Notes: a model not told the origin generated them from the letters alone. 61,814 bases of DNA from Chromobacterium haemolyticum DSM 19808 (GCF_000711885.1 NZ_JONK01000031.1:1-61814); one strand, 5' to 3'; positions 38,470 to 47,839 are shown, counted from the stretch's first letter. Translations and numbers: made by a program.

Positions 38470-40905
38470 ATGAGTGAAAACTGCTTCCATTGCGGCCTGC
38501 CGGTGCCGCCCGACGTCCAGTTCCCGGTCAAATACCGCGAAGTCGATCAGCCCACCTGTTGCGCCGGCTGCCAAGCGGTGGCGGTCACCATCATCCAGTC
38601 CGGCCTGTCCGATTACTACCAGCACCGCACCGAAGGGGCACGCCAGGCCGAGCCGGTGCCGCGCGAGTTGCTGGAGCAGATCAAACTCTACGATTCCGAC
38701 GAGCTGCAGCGCAGCTTTGTGCGCTTTGAAGCGGAAAACCTGCGAGAAGCCTCCCTCATGCTGGAAGGCATCACCTGCGCCGCCTGTGTTTGGCTCAACG
38801 AGCAGCACATCCGCCAGTTGCCCGGCATTGTCAGCGTCGACATCAATTACAGCAACCATCGCGCTCGCGTGCGCTGGGACAATAGCCGGGTCCAATTGTC
38901 CGCCATCCTGGAGGCGGTCAGCGCCATCGGCTACCGCGCCCACCCCTACGACGCCGAGCGCCAGGAAGCGCTGAACCAGAAAGAACGCAAGCAGGCGATC
39001 AACCGCCTGTGGGCCGCCGGCCTGTCCATGATGCAGGTGATGATGTACGCGGTGCCTATTTACCTGGCGCCGGACGGCGAGATCACGCCGGACTTTCTAT
39101 GGCTGTTGCACTGGTCCAGCTTCATCCTGACTCTGCCGGTGGTGCTCTACTCCGCCGTGCCCTTCTACCGCGCCACCTGGCGCGACCTCAAAACCCGGCG
39201 CGTGGGCATGGACACCCCGGTGACCATCGGCATCCTCACCGCCTTCCTGTCCAGCTTCTGGGCGCTGATCAACAAAGTGGAACACGGCGTCTACTTCGAC
39301 TCGGTGTCGATGTTCGTGTTCCTGCTGCTGGGCGGCCGCTACCTGGAGGGCATCGCCCGGCGCAAAGCCGGCGAGGCCACGGAAAGCCTGGTCAAGCTGA
39401 TCCCCGCCTTCGCTCATCGCCTGACCGGCTGGCCGGATAACCGCCAAAGCGAGGAAACCACCGTGGCGCAGTTGCGCCCCGGCGACGTGATTCTGGTCAA
39501 ACCCGGCGAGACCATTCCCGCCGACGGCCTGGTGCTGGACGGCCATAGCGCCAGCAATGAAGCGCTGTTGACCGGCGAAAGCCGCCCGGTGACCAAGGAC
39601 GCCGGCGCAGCGGTGATCGCCGGCAGCGTCAATGCCGCCAGCCCATTGGTGGTGCGGGTGGAACAGACCGGCCAGGACACCCGGCTGGCCGGCATCGTGC
39701 GGCTGCTGGACCAGGCGCTGGCGGAAAAACCGCGGCTGGCGGTGATCGCCGACCGCTTCGCCAGTTGGTTCGTCGCGCTGCTGCTGCTGGCCGCGGCCGG
39801 CACCTACCTGGGCTGGCACTACATCGAACCGGACCGCGCGCTATGGATCATGGTGGCGGTGCTGGTGATTTCCTGTCCCTGCGCGCTGTCTCTGGCCACC
39901 CCGGCGGCCTTGACCGCCGCCTCCGGCCACCTGGCGGCCCTGGGGGTGCTGACCACCCGCGGCCACGCGCTGGAGACCCTGCCCAAGATCAGCGACGTGG
40001 TCTTCGACAAAACCGGCACCCTGACCCATGGCGACATGCGGCTGCTGGACAGCTGGACCGCCCCCGGCCGCGACGCGGCGGCGGCGCTGGCCACGGCGGC
40101 GGCGCTGGAGCAGGGCTCGGAGCATCCGGTGGCGCGCGCGCTGCTGGCCGCCGCCGGCGACGGCCCGCACCAGGCGGCGGAAGCGCTGCGCAACCATCCG
40201 GGTCAAGGCGTGAGCGGCCGGCTGAACGGCCGCGACTGGCGCATAGGCTCGCCGGAATTCATCGCCGCTCAGTTGGGCGGCTGCCCTCTTCCTTCCGCAG
40301 ACTGGCACGGCGACAAAACCCTGATCGCGCTGGCTGACGAAACGGAACTGGTCGCCTTGTTCGCCATCGGCGACGCCGTGCGCGCCGACGCCGCGCCGCT
40401 GCTGCGCCAGTTGAAACAGCGCGGCCTGCGCGTGCATCTGCTCAGCGGCGACGGCGCCGGCCCTGTCTCCAATTTGGCGCGCCAGCTGGACATGGACGCG
40501 CATATCGCCCGCGCCGCGCCGGAGGATAAATTGGCCTACGTCGGCCGGCTGCAAGCCGCCGGCAAGCGCGTGCTGATGGTGGGCGACGGCATCAACGACG
40601 CGCCGGTGCTGGCCAAGGCCGACGTGTCCATCGCCATGGGCGGCGGCACCGACGTGGCGCGCGCCAGCGGCGACATGGTACTGATTGGCGACCGGCTGGG
40701 GCTGATCGCCAACGCGTTCGAACTGTCTCGCAAGACCTTGTCTGTGATACGTCAAAACTTGTGGTGGGCCGCCGCTTACAATATCGTGGCGCTGCCCTTG
40801 GCCATCACCGGCCACGTTACGCCGTGGATCGCCAGCCTGGGCATGGCGTCCAGCTCTCTCATCGTAGTCGGCAACGCCCTCCGACTGGTCAAACGGAAAT
40901 CCTGA
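38470..40905 (+). CDS. ccoI: Copper-translocating P-type ATPase CcoI/FixI
   Basis: An 811-residue P1B ATPase that exports copper for assembly of cbb3 cytochrome oxidase. The N-terminus has a cysteine-rich domain (CFHCGLPVP...CCAGCQAV), then an HMA-type CAAC (ITCAACVW), eight helices, and the actuator motif LLTGESRPV. The intramembrane motif is Cys469-Pro-Cys471, phosphorylation occurs at Asp513 (DKTGTLTHG), and the hinge is GDGINDAPVL. The double metal domain and following ccoS mark it as the CcoI type. Its stop overlaps the ccoS ATG by 1 bp (TGATG). Confidence 0.94.
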   Translation: MSENCFHCGLPVPPDVQFPVKYREVDQPTCCAGCQAVAVTIIQSGLSDYYQHRTEGARQAEPVPRELLEQIKLYDSDELQRSFVRFEAENLREASLMLEGITCAACVWLNEQHIRQLPGIVSVDINYSNHRARVRWDNSRVQLSAILEAVSAIGYRAHPYDAERQEALNQKERKQAINRLWAAGLSMMQVMMYAVPIYLAPDGEITPDFLWLLHWSSFILTLPVVLYSAVPFYRATWRDLKTRRVGMDTPVTIGILTAFLSSFWALINKVEHGVYFDSVSMFVFLLLGGRYLEGIARRKAGEATESLVKLIPAFAHRLTGWPDNRQSEETTVAQLRPGDVILVKPGETIPADGLVLDGHSASNEALLTGESRPVTKDAGAAVIAGSVNAASPLVVRVEQTGQDTRLAGIVRLLDQALAEKPRLAVIADRFASWFVALLLLAAAGTYLGWHYIEPDRALWIMVAVLVISCPCALSLATPAALTAASGHLAALGVLTTRGHALETLPKISDVVFDKTGTLTHGDMRLLDSWTAPGRDAAAALATAAALEQGSEHPVARALLAAAGDGPHQAAEALRNHPGQGVSGRLNGRDWRIGSPEFIAAQLGGCPLPSADWHGDKTLIALADETELVALFAIGDAVRADAAPLLRQLKQRGLRVHLLSGDGAGPVSNLARQLDMDAHIARAAPEDKLAYVGRLQAAGKRVLMVGDGINDAPVLAKADVSIAMGGGTDVARASGDMVLIGDRLGLIANAFELSRKTLSVIRQNLWWAAAYNIVALPLAITGHVTPWIASLGMASSSLIVVGNALRLVKRKS

Positions 40906-41090
40906 TGGAAAGCCTGTATCTGCTCATTCCGCTCAGCCTGGTGCTGGCCTTCGTCATCGGCGGCATTTTCTGGTGGGCCACCCGCAACGGCCAGTTCGAC
41001 GATATGGAAGGCCCGGCGCATCGCATTCTGATGGACGACGACAAGCCCAAGGACGGCGGCGGCGGTGGCGATGCTCCGCGCGGCGATTAA
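40905..41090 (+). CDS. ccoS: cbb3-type cytochrome oxidase assembly protein CcoS
   Basis: A 61-residue single-pass inner-membrane protein: helix at about residues 4-25 (YLLIPLSLVLAFVIGGIFWWA), then GQFDDMEGPAHRILMDDD, the CcoS signature, and a glycine-rich tail. It is needed for cofactor insertion into cbb3 oxidase. It starts one base inside the ccoI stop (ATG at 40905). The ccoNOPQ structural genes are not in this window. Confidence 0.93.
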   Translation: MESLYLLIPLSLVLAFVIGGIFWWATRNGQFDDMEGPAHRILMDDDKPKDGGGGGDAPRGD

Positions 41091-41117
41091 AGCGCCGTCC
41101 ACCCGTCCAAACCACTC

Positions 41118-41143
41118 CCGGCGCCGTCCGTGCGCCGGTTTTT
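41118..41143 (+). terminator. Intrinsic terminator after ccoS
   Basis: CCGGCGC/GCGCCGG stem (41118-41124 with 41132-41138), 7 nt loop, followed by TTTTT. The remaining gap to 41372 is fairly AT-rich just before the nucleoside transporter gene and probably holds its promoter, but no clear boxes are assigned. Confidence 0.8.
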
Positions 41144-41372
41144 CCCGACCCGCCGCGGTGCGCCCCATTGTCCCGCAGCGGACCGAACCCTCACCCAAAT
41201 CGAATAAAATCAAGGACAAAGCGCTTCAATCGCTTTCGTTCTCCGATTTTTGCTGTAAAATCGCGCCCCTTGAGCAATATTAGCTAATCATCATCTAATA
41301 ATCGTTGGATCCGCCTGGCCCGGCGCCATGCGCCAGCCGGTCAGCTTCCGCACCTTCATCTCAGGGTTGTTC

Positions 41373-42674
41373 GTGAATACCTTACAAGCTCTCGTCGGCA
41401 TGTTGTTCCTGCTGGGCACCGCCTATGCGCTGTCCACCAATCGCAAAGCCATCAACTGGCGCATCGTGCTGATCGGCCTGATCATGCAAAGCACGCTGTT
41501 CTTGGTCATCAACTACGTACCGGCCGCGCGCGCGGTGTTCGAAGCCTTCGGCTCCGGCTTCGCCAAAGTACTGACCTTCTCCGGCGAAGGCGCCACCTTC
41601 GTGTTCGGCGACCTGGCCAAACCCAACGGCAGCATGGGCTTCTTGTTCGCCTTCATGGTCTTGCCCGTGATCATCTTCTTCTCCGCCTTCAGCGCCCTGC
41701 TCTACCATCTGGGCATCCTGCAACGCGTGGTGGCCGGCATGGCCTGGGTGATGAAACGCAGCATGAAGCTGTCCGGCCCGGAAAGTCTGACCGTGGCGGG
41801 CAATATCTTTCTCGGCCAGACCGAGGCCCCGCTGCTGATCCGCCCCTATATCAAGCACATGACCCGCTCCGAGCTGGCCTGCGTGATGATTGCCGGCATG
41901 TCCACGCTGGCCGGCGGCGTACTGGCCGCCTATGTCGCCTTCCTCGGCGGCAGCAATCCGGCGGAACAAGCCAAGTTCGCCACCTATCTGCTGATGGCTT
42001 CCTTCATGAACGCGCCGGCCGCCGCGGTATTCGCCAAAATCATCTACCCGGAAACCGATCGCGGCCATACCTCCAGCGACAAGCTGGACTACAGCCAGGA
42101 AGACGATCAGGGCAGCTTCATCAACGCCATCGTCAACGGCGCGATGTCCGGCATGAAGATGGCCGCCGCGGTGGCCACCATCATCCTGGCGATTGTGTCC
42201 ATGATCGCGCTGGCCAACTTCGTCGTGAAGGACGGCATCGGCGCGGCGCTGGGCGTCAACGAGATGATCAAGGCCTCCACCAACGGCGTGTTCGACGGGC
42301 TGACATTGCAATACCTGTTTGGCCAGGCCTTCCGCGTGTTCGCCTTCATGATGGGCGTGAGCTGGCACGAAACCCTGGAAGTGGGCAGCCTGCTGGGCCA
42401 AAAGATCGTGGTCAATGAGTTCATTTCTTACCTGGACCTGGCCAAGATGAAGGCCGCCGGCACCCTGTCGCCTCAAGCCATCCTGATTTCCACCTTCGCA
42501 CTGTCCAGCTTCTCCAACTTCAGCTCGGTGGGCATTTGCGTAGCCGGCATCGGCGCGCTGGCCCCGTCGCGACAGAAGGAACTGGCCCAGATCGGCATGC
42601 GCGCGCTGGCCGCCGCGGTGATGGCGGGCTTCATGACCGCGACCACCGCCGGCCTGTGGATGTCCATTTTCTAA
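41373..42674 (+). CDS. NupC/CNT-family nucleoside transporter
   Basis: A 433-residue concentrative nucleoside transporter in the inner membrane. Family blocks are GQTEAPLLIRPYI, SELACVMIAGMSTLAGGVLAAYV, NAPAAAVFAKIIYPET and LSSFSNFSSVGICVAGIGALAPSRQKELA. Start is taken as GTG 41373 (VNTLQALVGMLFLLG), preceded by AGGG; a longer frame starts at 41328. The TAA stop (42672-42674) is the left TNA of repeat copy 6. Confidence 0.93.
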   Translation: MNTLQALVGMLFLLGTAYALSTNRKAINWRIVLIGLIMQSTLFLVINYVPAARAVFEAFGSGFAKVLTFSGEGATFVFGDLAKPNGSMGFLFAFMVLPVIIFFSAFSALLYHLGILQRVVAGMAWVMKRSMKLSGPESLTVAGNIFLGQTEAPLLIRPYIKHMTRSELACVMIAGMSTLAGGVLAAYVAFLGGSNPAEQAKFATYLLMASFMNAPAAAVFAKIIYPETDRGHTSSDKLDYSQEDDQGSFINAIVNGAMSGMKMAAAVATIILAIVSMIALANFVVKDGIGAALGVNEMIKASTNGVFDGLTLQYLFGQAFRVFAFMMGVSWHETLEVGSLLGQKIVVNEFISYLDLAKMKAAGTLSPQAILISTFALSSFSNFSSVGICVAGIGALAPSRQKELAQIGMRALAAAVMAGFMTATTAGLWMSIF

Positions 42675-42804
42675 GCACCTGTTTACGATCTGCTGGGCGT
42701 CGGCGATACGGCGTTGAAAGCGGCTTCAAAATGCTCATGTACCACGCGTACATTCCGCTTTCTCAGCCGTTTTCGCCTTGTCTCGGGAGATCGTAAACCG
42801 GTTC
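42675..42804 (-). repeat. MITE-like element copy 6, abutting a stop codon
   Basis: 130 bp, orientation B, ends GCACCTGTTTACGATCT and AGATCGTAAACCGGTTC (ACGATCT subtype), with a perfect TAA/TAA target duplication (42672-42674, 42805-42807). The left TAA is the stop codon of the NupC-family gene. Confidence 0.87.
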
Positions 42805-42834
42805 TAAAAACAATCACCGCGTTTTGATCTAGTT

Positions 42835-42871
42835 GTAGCGTGGGCAAGCCCAAAGGACTTGCCCACGCTAC
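42835..42871. repeat. Long REP-like inverted repeat
   Basis: GTAGCGTGGGCAAG (42835-42848) pairs perfectly with CTTGCCCACGCTAC (42858-42871) around a 9 nt loop. There is no T-run, so it is not a standard terminator; it looks like a repetitive extragenic palindrome. Only one copy occurs in the window. Confidence 0.55.
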
Positions 42872-42912
42872 GAACTCAGGCCTTTGTGCGCGGCGTCTTA
42901 ATCTTTATGCAA

Positions 42913-42937
42913 CCCCGCGCTCCGTCGCGGGGTTTTT
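42913..42937 (+). terminator. Intrinsic terminator before earP
   Basis: CCCCGCG/CGCGGGG stem (42913-42919 with 42926-42932) followed by TTTTT. It closes the 318 bp gap that otherwise holds repeat copy 6 and the inverted repeat at 42835-42871. Confidence 0.8.
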
Positions 42938-42992
42938 CATTAATCCGCGGCGGCGTGCTAAGCTGCCGCCATTTTCACGCGCGGCACCGCTA

Positions 42993-44138
42993 ATGGAACG
43001 CAAACACTGGGATATCTTCTGCGCCGTGGTCGACAACTATGGCGACATCGGTGTCGCCTGGCGGCTGGCGCGCCGGCTGGCCCACGACTTCGGGCTGGAG
43101 GTGCGGCTTTGGGTGGACGACCTGGCCAGCTTCGCCCGTATCGCACCCGATCTGGACCCGGCCCTGCCGGCCCAACGCCTGGCCGACATCGACATCCGTC
43201 ACTGGCCGGCGGACGGTCCGCCGGCCGACACCATGCCTGCCGACGTGGTGATCGAGGCCTTCGGCTGCCGCTTGCCGGAAGGCTTTGAACAGGCAATGGC
43301 GGCCAAGGCGATCAAGCCCGTGTGGATCAATCTGGAATACCTGTCGGCGGAAGACTGGACGCGTGGCTGCCACCGCCAACCCTCTCCCCACCCGCGCTTG
43401 CCGCTGACCAAGCACTTCTTTTTTCCCGGCTTCGGTGCGGATACCGGCGGCCTGATTTGCGAGCAGGGCCTGCTAGACGTCCGCCGCCAATGGCAGGACG
43501 ACACGCTAGCGCGCCGCGCCTACTGGCAGCTACTGGAGCTGCCGGAACCGGCCGCGGACGAATGGCGAGTCAGCCTGTTCGCCTATGAAAACCCGGCCAT
43601 CACCAGCCTCCTGGCCGCCTGGGCGTTGGGCGAACGCCGGGTGACCTGCCTATTGCCGGAAGGCAAGGCGCTGCCGGACGCGGCCCGCGTCTTCGGCTAC
43701 CCATTGCGCGCCGGCATGCTGGCGCGCCAGGGCTCGTTGACGGTCAAAGTGTTGCCGATGACCGACCAGGACAGCTACGACCTGCTGCTGTGGTCCTGCG
43801 ACCTTAATCTGGTGCGAGGCGAAGATAGCTTCGTGCGGGCGCAATGGGCGGGCAGGCCGTTTCTCTGGCACATCTACCCGCAGGACGACGACGCCCATCT
43901 GGCCAAGCTTGATGCCTTTTTGTCACAGTACGGCGCGGCGCTGCCCGCCGGAGCGGCGCAAGCGCTGACCGCCGCCAGCCATGCCTGGAACCACGGCGCC
44001 GATATGGCCGCCGCATGGACGGAATTGGCCGCATGGCTGCCCGCATGGCGCGAACACGCCGCCATCTGGCCGGAAAAATTGCTGGCGGACGGTGATCTGG
44101 GCGACAGACTACTGCACTTTGTCCGGGAAATCGGCTAA
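42993..44138 (+). CDS. earP: EF-P arginine rhamnosyltransferase EarP
   Basis: A 381-residue GT-B inverting glycosyltransferase (GT104) that puts rhamnose from dTDP-rhamnose on Arg32 of EF-P. Landmarks: [19 protein letters not shown] with Asp14 and Asp18 in the catalytic region, and the C-terminal nucleotide-sugar site [19 protein letters not shown]. Start ATG 42993 is the family start; upstream open frame is non-coding. efp follows 61 bp later with Arg at position 32, which supports the call. Confidence 0.96.
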   Translation: MERKHWDIFCAVVDNYGDIGVAWRLARRLAHDFGLEVRLWVDDLASFARIAPDLDPALPAQRLADIDIRHWPADGPPADTMPADVVIEAFGCRLPEGFEQAMAAKAIKPVWINLEYLSAEDWTRGCHRQPSPHPRLPLTKHFFFPGFGADTGGLICEQGLLDVRRQWQDDTLARRAYWQLLELPEPAADEWRVSLFAYENPAITSLLAAWALGERRVTCLLPEGKALPDAARVFGYPLRAGMLARQGSLTVKVLPMTDQDSYDLLLWSCDLNLVRGEDSFVRAQWAGRPFLWHIYPQDDDAHLAKLDAFLSQYGAALPAGAAQALTAASHAWNHGADMAAAWTELAAWLPAWREHAAIWPEKLLADGDLGDRLLHFVREIG

Positions 44139-44199
44139 AATACGCCGTTTTTCGGAAACCTTTTTTCCGACTTCAATCAAGAGTTTGGGACTTTTAGTA

Positions 44200-44763
44200 A
44201 TGAAAACCGCACAAGAACTCCGCGCCGGCAACGTATTCATGGTAGGCAGCGACCCGATGGTCGTGCAGAAGGCTGAATTCAGCAAATCCGGCCGCAACGC
44301 CTCCGTTGTGAAAATGAAGATGAAGAACCTGTTGACCGGCGCCGGCAGCGAAGCCGTATATCGCGCAGACGACAAGTTCGACGTCATCGTGCTGGACCGC
44401 AAGGACTGCACCTACTCCTACTTCGCCGATCCGATGTACGTGTTCATGGACACCGAATTCAACCAGTACGAAGTGGAAGCCGACAATCTGGGCGACACGC
44501 TGAACTACATCGTCGACGGCATGGAAGAAGTGTGCCAAGTGACCTTCTACGACGGCAAGGCCATCTCCGTTGAACTGCCGACCACCGTGATCCGCGAAGT
44601 GGAATACACCGAACCGGCCGTACGCGGCGACACCTCCGGCAAAGTGCTGAAGCCGGCTCGCCTGGTGGGCACCACCTTCGAAGTTCAGGTTCCGGCCTTC
44701 GTCAACACCGGCGAAAAGATCGAAATCGACACCCGCACCAACGAATTCAAGAAGCGCGCCTAA
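44200..44763 (+). CDS. efp: Elongation factor P
   Basis: A 187-residue translation factor that rescues ribosomes stalled on polyproline. Three beta domains of normal length. The loop KSGRNAS carries Arg32, the residue rhamnosylated by EarP, instead of the Lys used by the EpmA pathway; this matches the adjacent earP gene. Start ATG 44200 is the family start ([13 protein letters not shown]). A terminator-like stem follows. Confidence 0.97.
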   Translation: MKTAQELRAGNVFMVGSDPMVVQKAEFSKSGRNASVVKMKMKNLLTGAGSEAVYRADDKFDVIVLDRKDCTYSYFADPMYVFMDTEFNQYEVEADNLGDTLNYIVDGMEEVCQVTFYDGKAISVELPTTVIREVEYTEPAVRGDTSGKVLKPARLVGTTFEVQVPAFVNTGEKIEIDTRTNEFKKRA

Positions 44764-44786
44764 GCGCCCTCTTGCTTCGCAGTGCC

Positions 44787-44823
44787 CAAAGCCGCCTCGC
44801 GCCAATGCGCCGGGCGGCTTTTG
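44787..44823 (+). terminator. Probable terminator after efp
   Basis: AAGCCGCC and GGCGGCTTTTG flank a GC-rich loop; the 3' side runs into TTTTGTTTTG. It lies about 25 bp after the efp stop. Confidence 0.6.
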
Positions 44824-44877
44824 TTTTGAGCGATGTCGGACCGCGCCTCAGCACCCGATCGCAATCGAGGCCAGCAC

Positions 44878-45798
44878 TTAGCCCTGCCCTGCCTGCAAGA
44901 CCCGCCTCCGCGCAAAATCCAGCCACAGCTCCGCTACCTGGCGCGGCTGTTCCATCATCGGCAGATGACCCACCCGCTCCAACACCTGCTTTTCGCTGCC
45001 GGCGATGGCGGCGGCGAAGCAATCCGCGTCCTCCACATGCAGGATGCGGTCCTCGCGGCCCCAGACGATCAAAGTCGGCGCCTGGATGCTCGCCAGCAAG
45101 GGCCGCTGGTCCACACTGTCTAACAGGTCGTCGAAAATCTTGCGCTCCACCTCAACGCGTTCCGCCTTGCGCGCCGCCGTCACCTCGATGGCGAAGCCGG
45201 GCACCGGCGGCGGCCGGTACATCGCCCAGTGCAGCATCGCCCGCACTCCGTCCGCGCTGCTCATGTCCAGCAGCGGGTTCTCGCCGCTGCTCTGCCACAG
45301 CCCAGCCATTTCACTAGCGTTGTCGCCGTTGCCGGAACCGGCGCCGGCAGCGTTGAGCAGGGTCAGGCTGGCCACGTGCCGCGGATAACGCGCGGCGAAG
45401 TTGGCGGCGATGGCGCCGCCCATGGAATTGCCGATCAAGTGGACATGCTCCACGCCCCAAACCTCCAGAAACGCGCGCAGCCGATCCGCTTGCGCCTCCA
45501 CTCGGTAGCTGATGTCCAGGTTGGACATGCTGTCGCCGTGGCCTGGCAAGTCTGGTGCTATCAGCCGGAATGACTTGGGCAGGCGACGCGCCAGCATCGC
45601 CCAGTGGTCTTTTTCCGCGCCAAAGCCATGCAGCAGCACCAGCACCGGCGCGCCCGCCGGCGCGGCGCGCTCCAACCAGCTCAATTCACCCTGCTCCAGC
45701 CTGCGCCGTCGCGGCTTCAGCCCGGCCCAGCGCCGCTGCTGACGCACTCCCCAGTCAAACAATCGTTGCTTGCCATTCCAGATCCAACGTCGCCACAT
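44878..45798 (-). CDS. Alpha/beta hydrolase
   Basis: A 306-residue alpha/beta-hydrolase with the oxyanion-hole segment VLLHGFGAEKDHW and the nucleophile elbow GNSMGG (Ser in IGNSMGGAIA), a later acid region (TLIVWGREDRILHVED) and catalytic His in ERVGHLPMMEQPRQ. N-terminus is basic with no signal peptide but has a Trp-rich start (MWRRWIWNGKQRLFDW) that might be a membrane anchor. It resembles lipases/esterases such as LipA-like lipolytic proteins; substrate unknown. Confidence 0.88.
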   Translation of the reverse strand: MWRRWIWNGKQRLFDWGVRQQRRWAGLKPRRRRLEQGELSWLERAAPAGAPVLVLLHGFGAEKDHWAMLARRLPKSFRLIAPDLPGHGDSMSNLDISYRVEAQADRLRAFLEVWGVEHVHLIGNSMGGAIAANFAARYPRHVASLTLLNAAGAGSGNGDNASEMAGLWQSSGENPLLDMSSADGVRAMLHWAMYRPPPVPGFAIEVTAARKAERVEVERKIFDDLLDSVDQRPLLASIQAPTLIVWGREDRILHVEDADCFAAAIAGSEKQVLERVGHLPMMEQPRQVAELWLDFARRRVLQAGQG

Positions 45799-45839
45799 TG
45801 CAACCTCCTTGGAAATCCATCGATGGTGAATAGTGCTTA

Positions 45840-45982
45840 GAGCCTGTTCTCAGTCTCGCGAGCAGGAGCGAGACAAGGCGAAAACAGCTGAGAAAGCGGA
45901 ATGTACACGTGGTATATGAGCATTTCGAAGTTGCACTCACCGAGCCACGTTTCACAGCGCGCAGCAGATCGTAAACCGGTTC
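45840..45982 (+). repeat. MITE-like element copy 7 (chimeric ends), abutting a stop codon
   Basis: 143 bp, orientation A. Left end GAGCCTGTTCTCAGTCT is closest to the AAAGTCT subtype, right end AGATCGTAAACCGGTTC is the ACGATCT subtype. Flanks TTA (45837-45839) and TCA (45983-45985) differ. The right TCA is the complement of the TGA stop of the UDG-family gene. Confidence 0.83.
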
Positions 45983-46564
45983 TCAGCCGCGCTCCAGCAC
46001 CTCTGCCACCCTCTGCCGCAAAGCCGGCAGCAGTTCGGCCTCGAACCAGGGATGGCGGCGCAGCCACAGTTGATTGCGCGGGCTGGGGTGCGGCAAGGGC
46101 AACAGCGCCGGCCAGTGCTCGCGCCAGCGCTCCACCGCCTCGGTCAGCCGCGGATAACGGCCAGGCAGGTGATACCGCTGGGCGTACTGACCCAGCAAAA
46201 TCGTCGATTGCAGATGAGGCAGACCGGCCAGCAAAGGCTGACGCCAGGCGGCCGCGCATTGCGGAGGCGGAGGCAGATCCCCGGACTTGCCGGTACCGGG
46301 GTAACAGAAAGCCATCGGCAGAATGGCGATGCGGGTCTCATCGTAAAACACCGTTTTGTCCACACCCAGCCAATCGCGCAAACGCTCGCCGCTGGGGTCG
46401 TCGAACGGCAGGCCGGACGCATGCACGCGCCGCCCCGGCGCTTGGCCGGCAATCAGGATGCGCGCATCCGGATGCCACTGCAGCACCGGGCGCGGACCAT
46501 GCGGCAGCTTGTCCGCGCACAGCCGGCAAGCTCTCACTTCTTGCAGCAGGCCGCCGGCGTTCAT
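45983..46564 (-). CDS. Uracil-DNA glycosylase family protein
   Basis: A 193-residue member of the UDG superfamily. The N-terminus has a C-x2-C pair (VRACRLCADKL), then the substrate-site block ILIAGQAPGRRVHASGLPFDDPSG and the C-terminal PLPHPSPRNQLWLRR, which corresponds to the HPSP-type active-site motif. Such proteins excise uracil from DNA, although this short branch is less studied. It is a second superfamily member besides the gene at 15646. Confidence 0.88.
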   Translation of the reverse strand: MNAGGLLQEVRACRLCADKLPHGPRPVLQWHPDARILIAGQAPGRRVHASGLPFDDPSGERLRDWLGVDKTVFYDETRIAILPMAFCYPGTGKSGDLPPPPQCAAAWRQPLLAGLPHLQSTILLGQYAQRYHLPGRYPRLTEAVERWREHWPALLPLPHPSPRNQLWLRRHPWFEAELLPALRQRVAEVLERG

Positions 46565-46576
46565 GCGCGTCGCCGT

Positions 46577-47740
46577 TTACAGCACCACGCCGGCCGGCGG
46601 CTGGTCGTGAGTCTGGCCGACGGACTGGTGCGGCAGCTCCAGATAGCTGCGTGACTGCATTTCGGTCAGCCGGCTGGCGGTGCGGAAGAATTCGCCGGCC
46701 TGCACCCCTTCGGTGTACAGCTGCTCCGGCTCGGCGGCGGCGGAGGCCACCAGCTTGACGCGGTTGTCGTAGAACACGTCCACCAGCCAGGTGAAGCGGC
46801 GGGCGATGGACGCCTCGCGCGCGGTGATCTTGGGAATGCCGCTAACAAAGACGGTATGGTATTCGGTGGCGATTTCCAGGTAGTCGGTTTGCGCGCGCGG
46901 GCCGTCGCACAGGGCCAGGAAATCGAACCAGATCACCCCGGCGGCCAGACGCTTGACCGGAATCTCGCGGCCCAGCACCTGGATGGAGCGTTTCTTCTGC
47001 TCCACGCCGTGGCTCAGGCGCTGGAACAGCTGCTCCATTTTCTCCTCACTGGCCGCGTTCGCCGGCACCATGAACAGCGGCTCGCGCGTCAACTCTCGCA
47101 ACCGGTAGTCGTTGCCGCCGTCCACGTTCAGCACTTTCAGCTCGCGCTTGATCAACTCGATGGTGGGCAGGAAGTTCTGCCGTTGCAGGCCGTTGGGATA
47201 GAGGCCGTCCGGCGCGTAGTTGGAGGTGGTGACCAGCACCACGCCGCGCTCGAACAGCGCCGACAGCAGCCGGCCCAGCATCATCGCGTCGGCGATGTCG
47301 CTGACGTGGAACTCGTCGAAGCACAGCAGGCGGGTGTCGCGGGCGATCTTGTCGGCATAAGCCAGCAGCGGGTCCTTGCTGCCGGCCAGCGCGCGCAGCT
47401 CGCGGTGCACCTCGGCCATGAAGTTGTGGAAATGAATGCGACGCTTGCGGCGGTACGGCACGCAGGCGTAGAAGGCGTCCATCAGAAAGCTCTTGCCGCG
47501 CCCCACCCCACCCCAGAAATACAGGCCCTTGGGCACATCCGGGCTGCGCAGGCTGCGTCCAAGGAAGCGGTTGCGCTTGTTCTTGAACTCCACCAGTTGG
47601 TGCCACAGCAAGTCCAGCTCCTCAATCGCCGCGGCCTGGGCCTCGTCGTGGATGAAACCGGGTTTTTCGCTGGCGGCCTGATACCAGGCCTTGGGGCTGA
47701 GATGGGCGTTCCCATCCGGGGAGAAAGTGTGCTGAGACAT
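46577..47740 (-). CDS. zapE: Cell division protein ZapE (AFG1-like ATPase)
   Basis: A 387-residue AFG1-family P-loop ATPase that binds FtsZ and helps Z-ring function under stress. Walker A is YFWGGVGRGKSFLMD, Walker B is LLCFDEFHVSDIADAM, and the sensor region is VLVTTSNYAPDGLYPNGLQR. Length fits ZapE. Start ATG 47740 (MSQHTFSPDGN) is preferred over 47764; neither has a strong ribosome site. The UDG-family gene starts 12 bp beyond its stop, so the two may be co-transcribed. Confidence 0.92.
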   Translation of the reverse strand: MSQHTFSPDGNAHLSPKAWYQAASEKPGFIHDEAQAAAIEELDLLWHQLVEFKNKRNRFLGRSLRSPDVPKGLYFWGGVGRGKSFLMDAFYACVPYRRKRRIHFHNFMAEVHRELRALAGSKDPLLAYADKIARDTRLLCFDEFHVSDIADAMMLGRLLSALFERGVVLVTTSNYAPDGLYPNGLQRQNFLPTIELIKRELKVLNVDGGNDYRLRELTREPLFMVPANAASEEKMEQLFQRLSHGVEQKKRSIQVLGREIPVKRLAAGVIWFDFLALCDGPRAQTDYLEIATEYHTVFVSGIPKITAREASIARRFTWLVDVFYDNRVKLVASAAAEPEQLYTEGVQAGEFFRTASRLTEMQSRSYLELPHQSVGQTHDQPPAGVVL

Positions 47741-47805
47741 GGGCGGCGGAGTGTGCAAGCACAATAAACGTACGGCCTGACATCATACCCCGTTTGCGCA
47801 CGGGG

Positions 47806-47839
47806 GCAAAAACGATGCCGCCGCCCGAAAGGGGCGGCG
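47806..47839 (-). terminator. Intrinsic terminator downstream of the dsbA-like gene
   Basis: Read on the minus strand: CGCCGCCC/GGGCGGCG stem (47819-47826 with 47832-47839), then GCATCGTTTTTG. It lies beyond repeat copy 8 in the direction of transcription. Confidence 0.6.
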
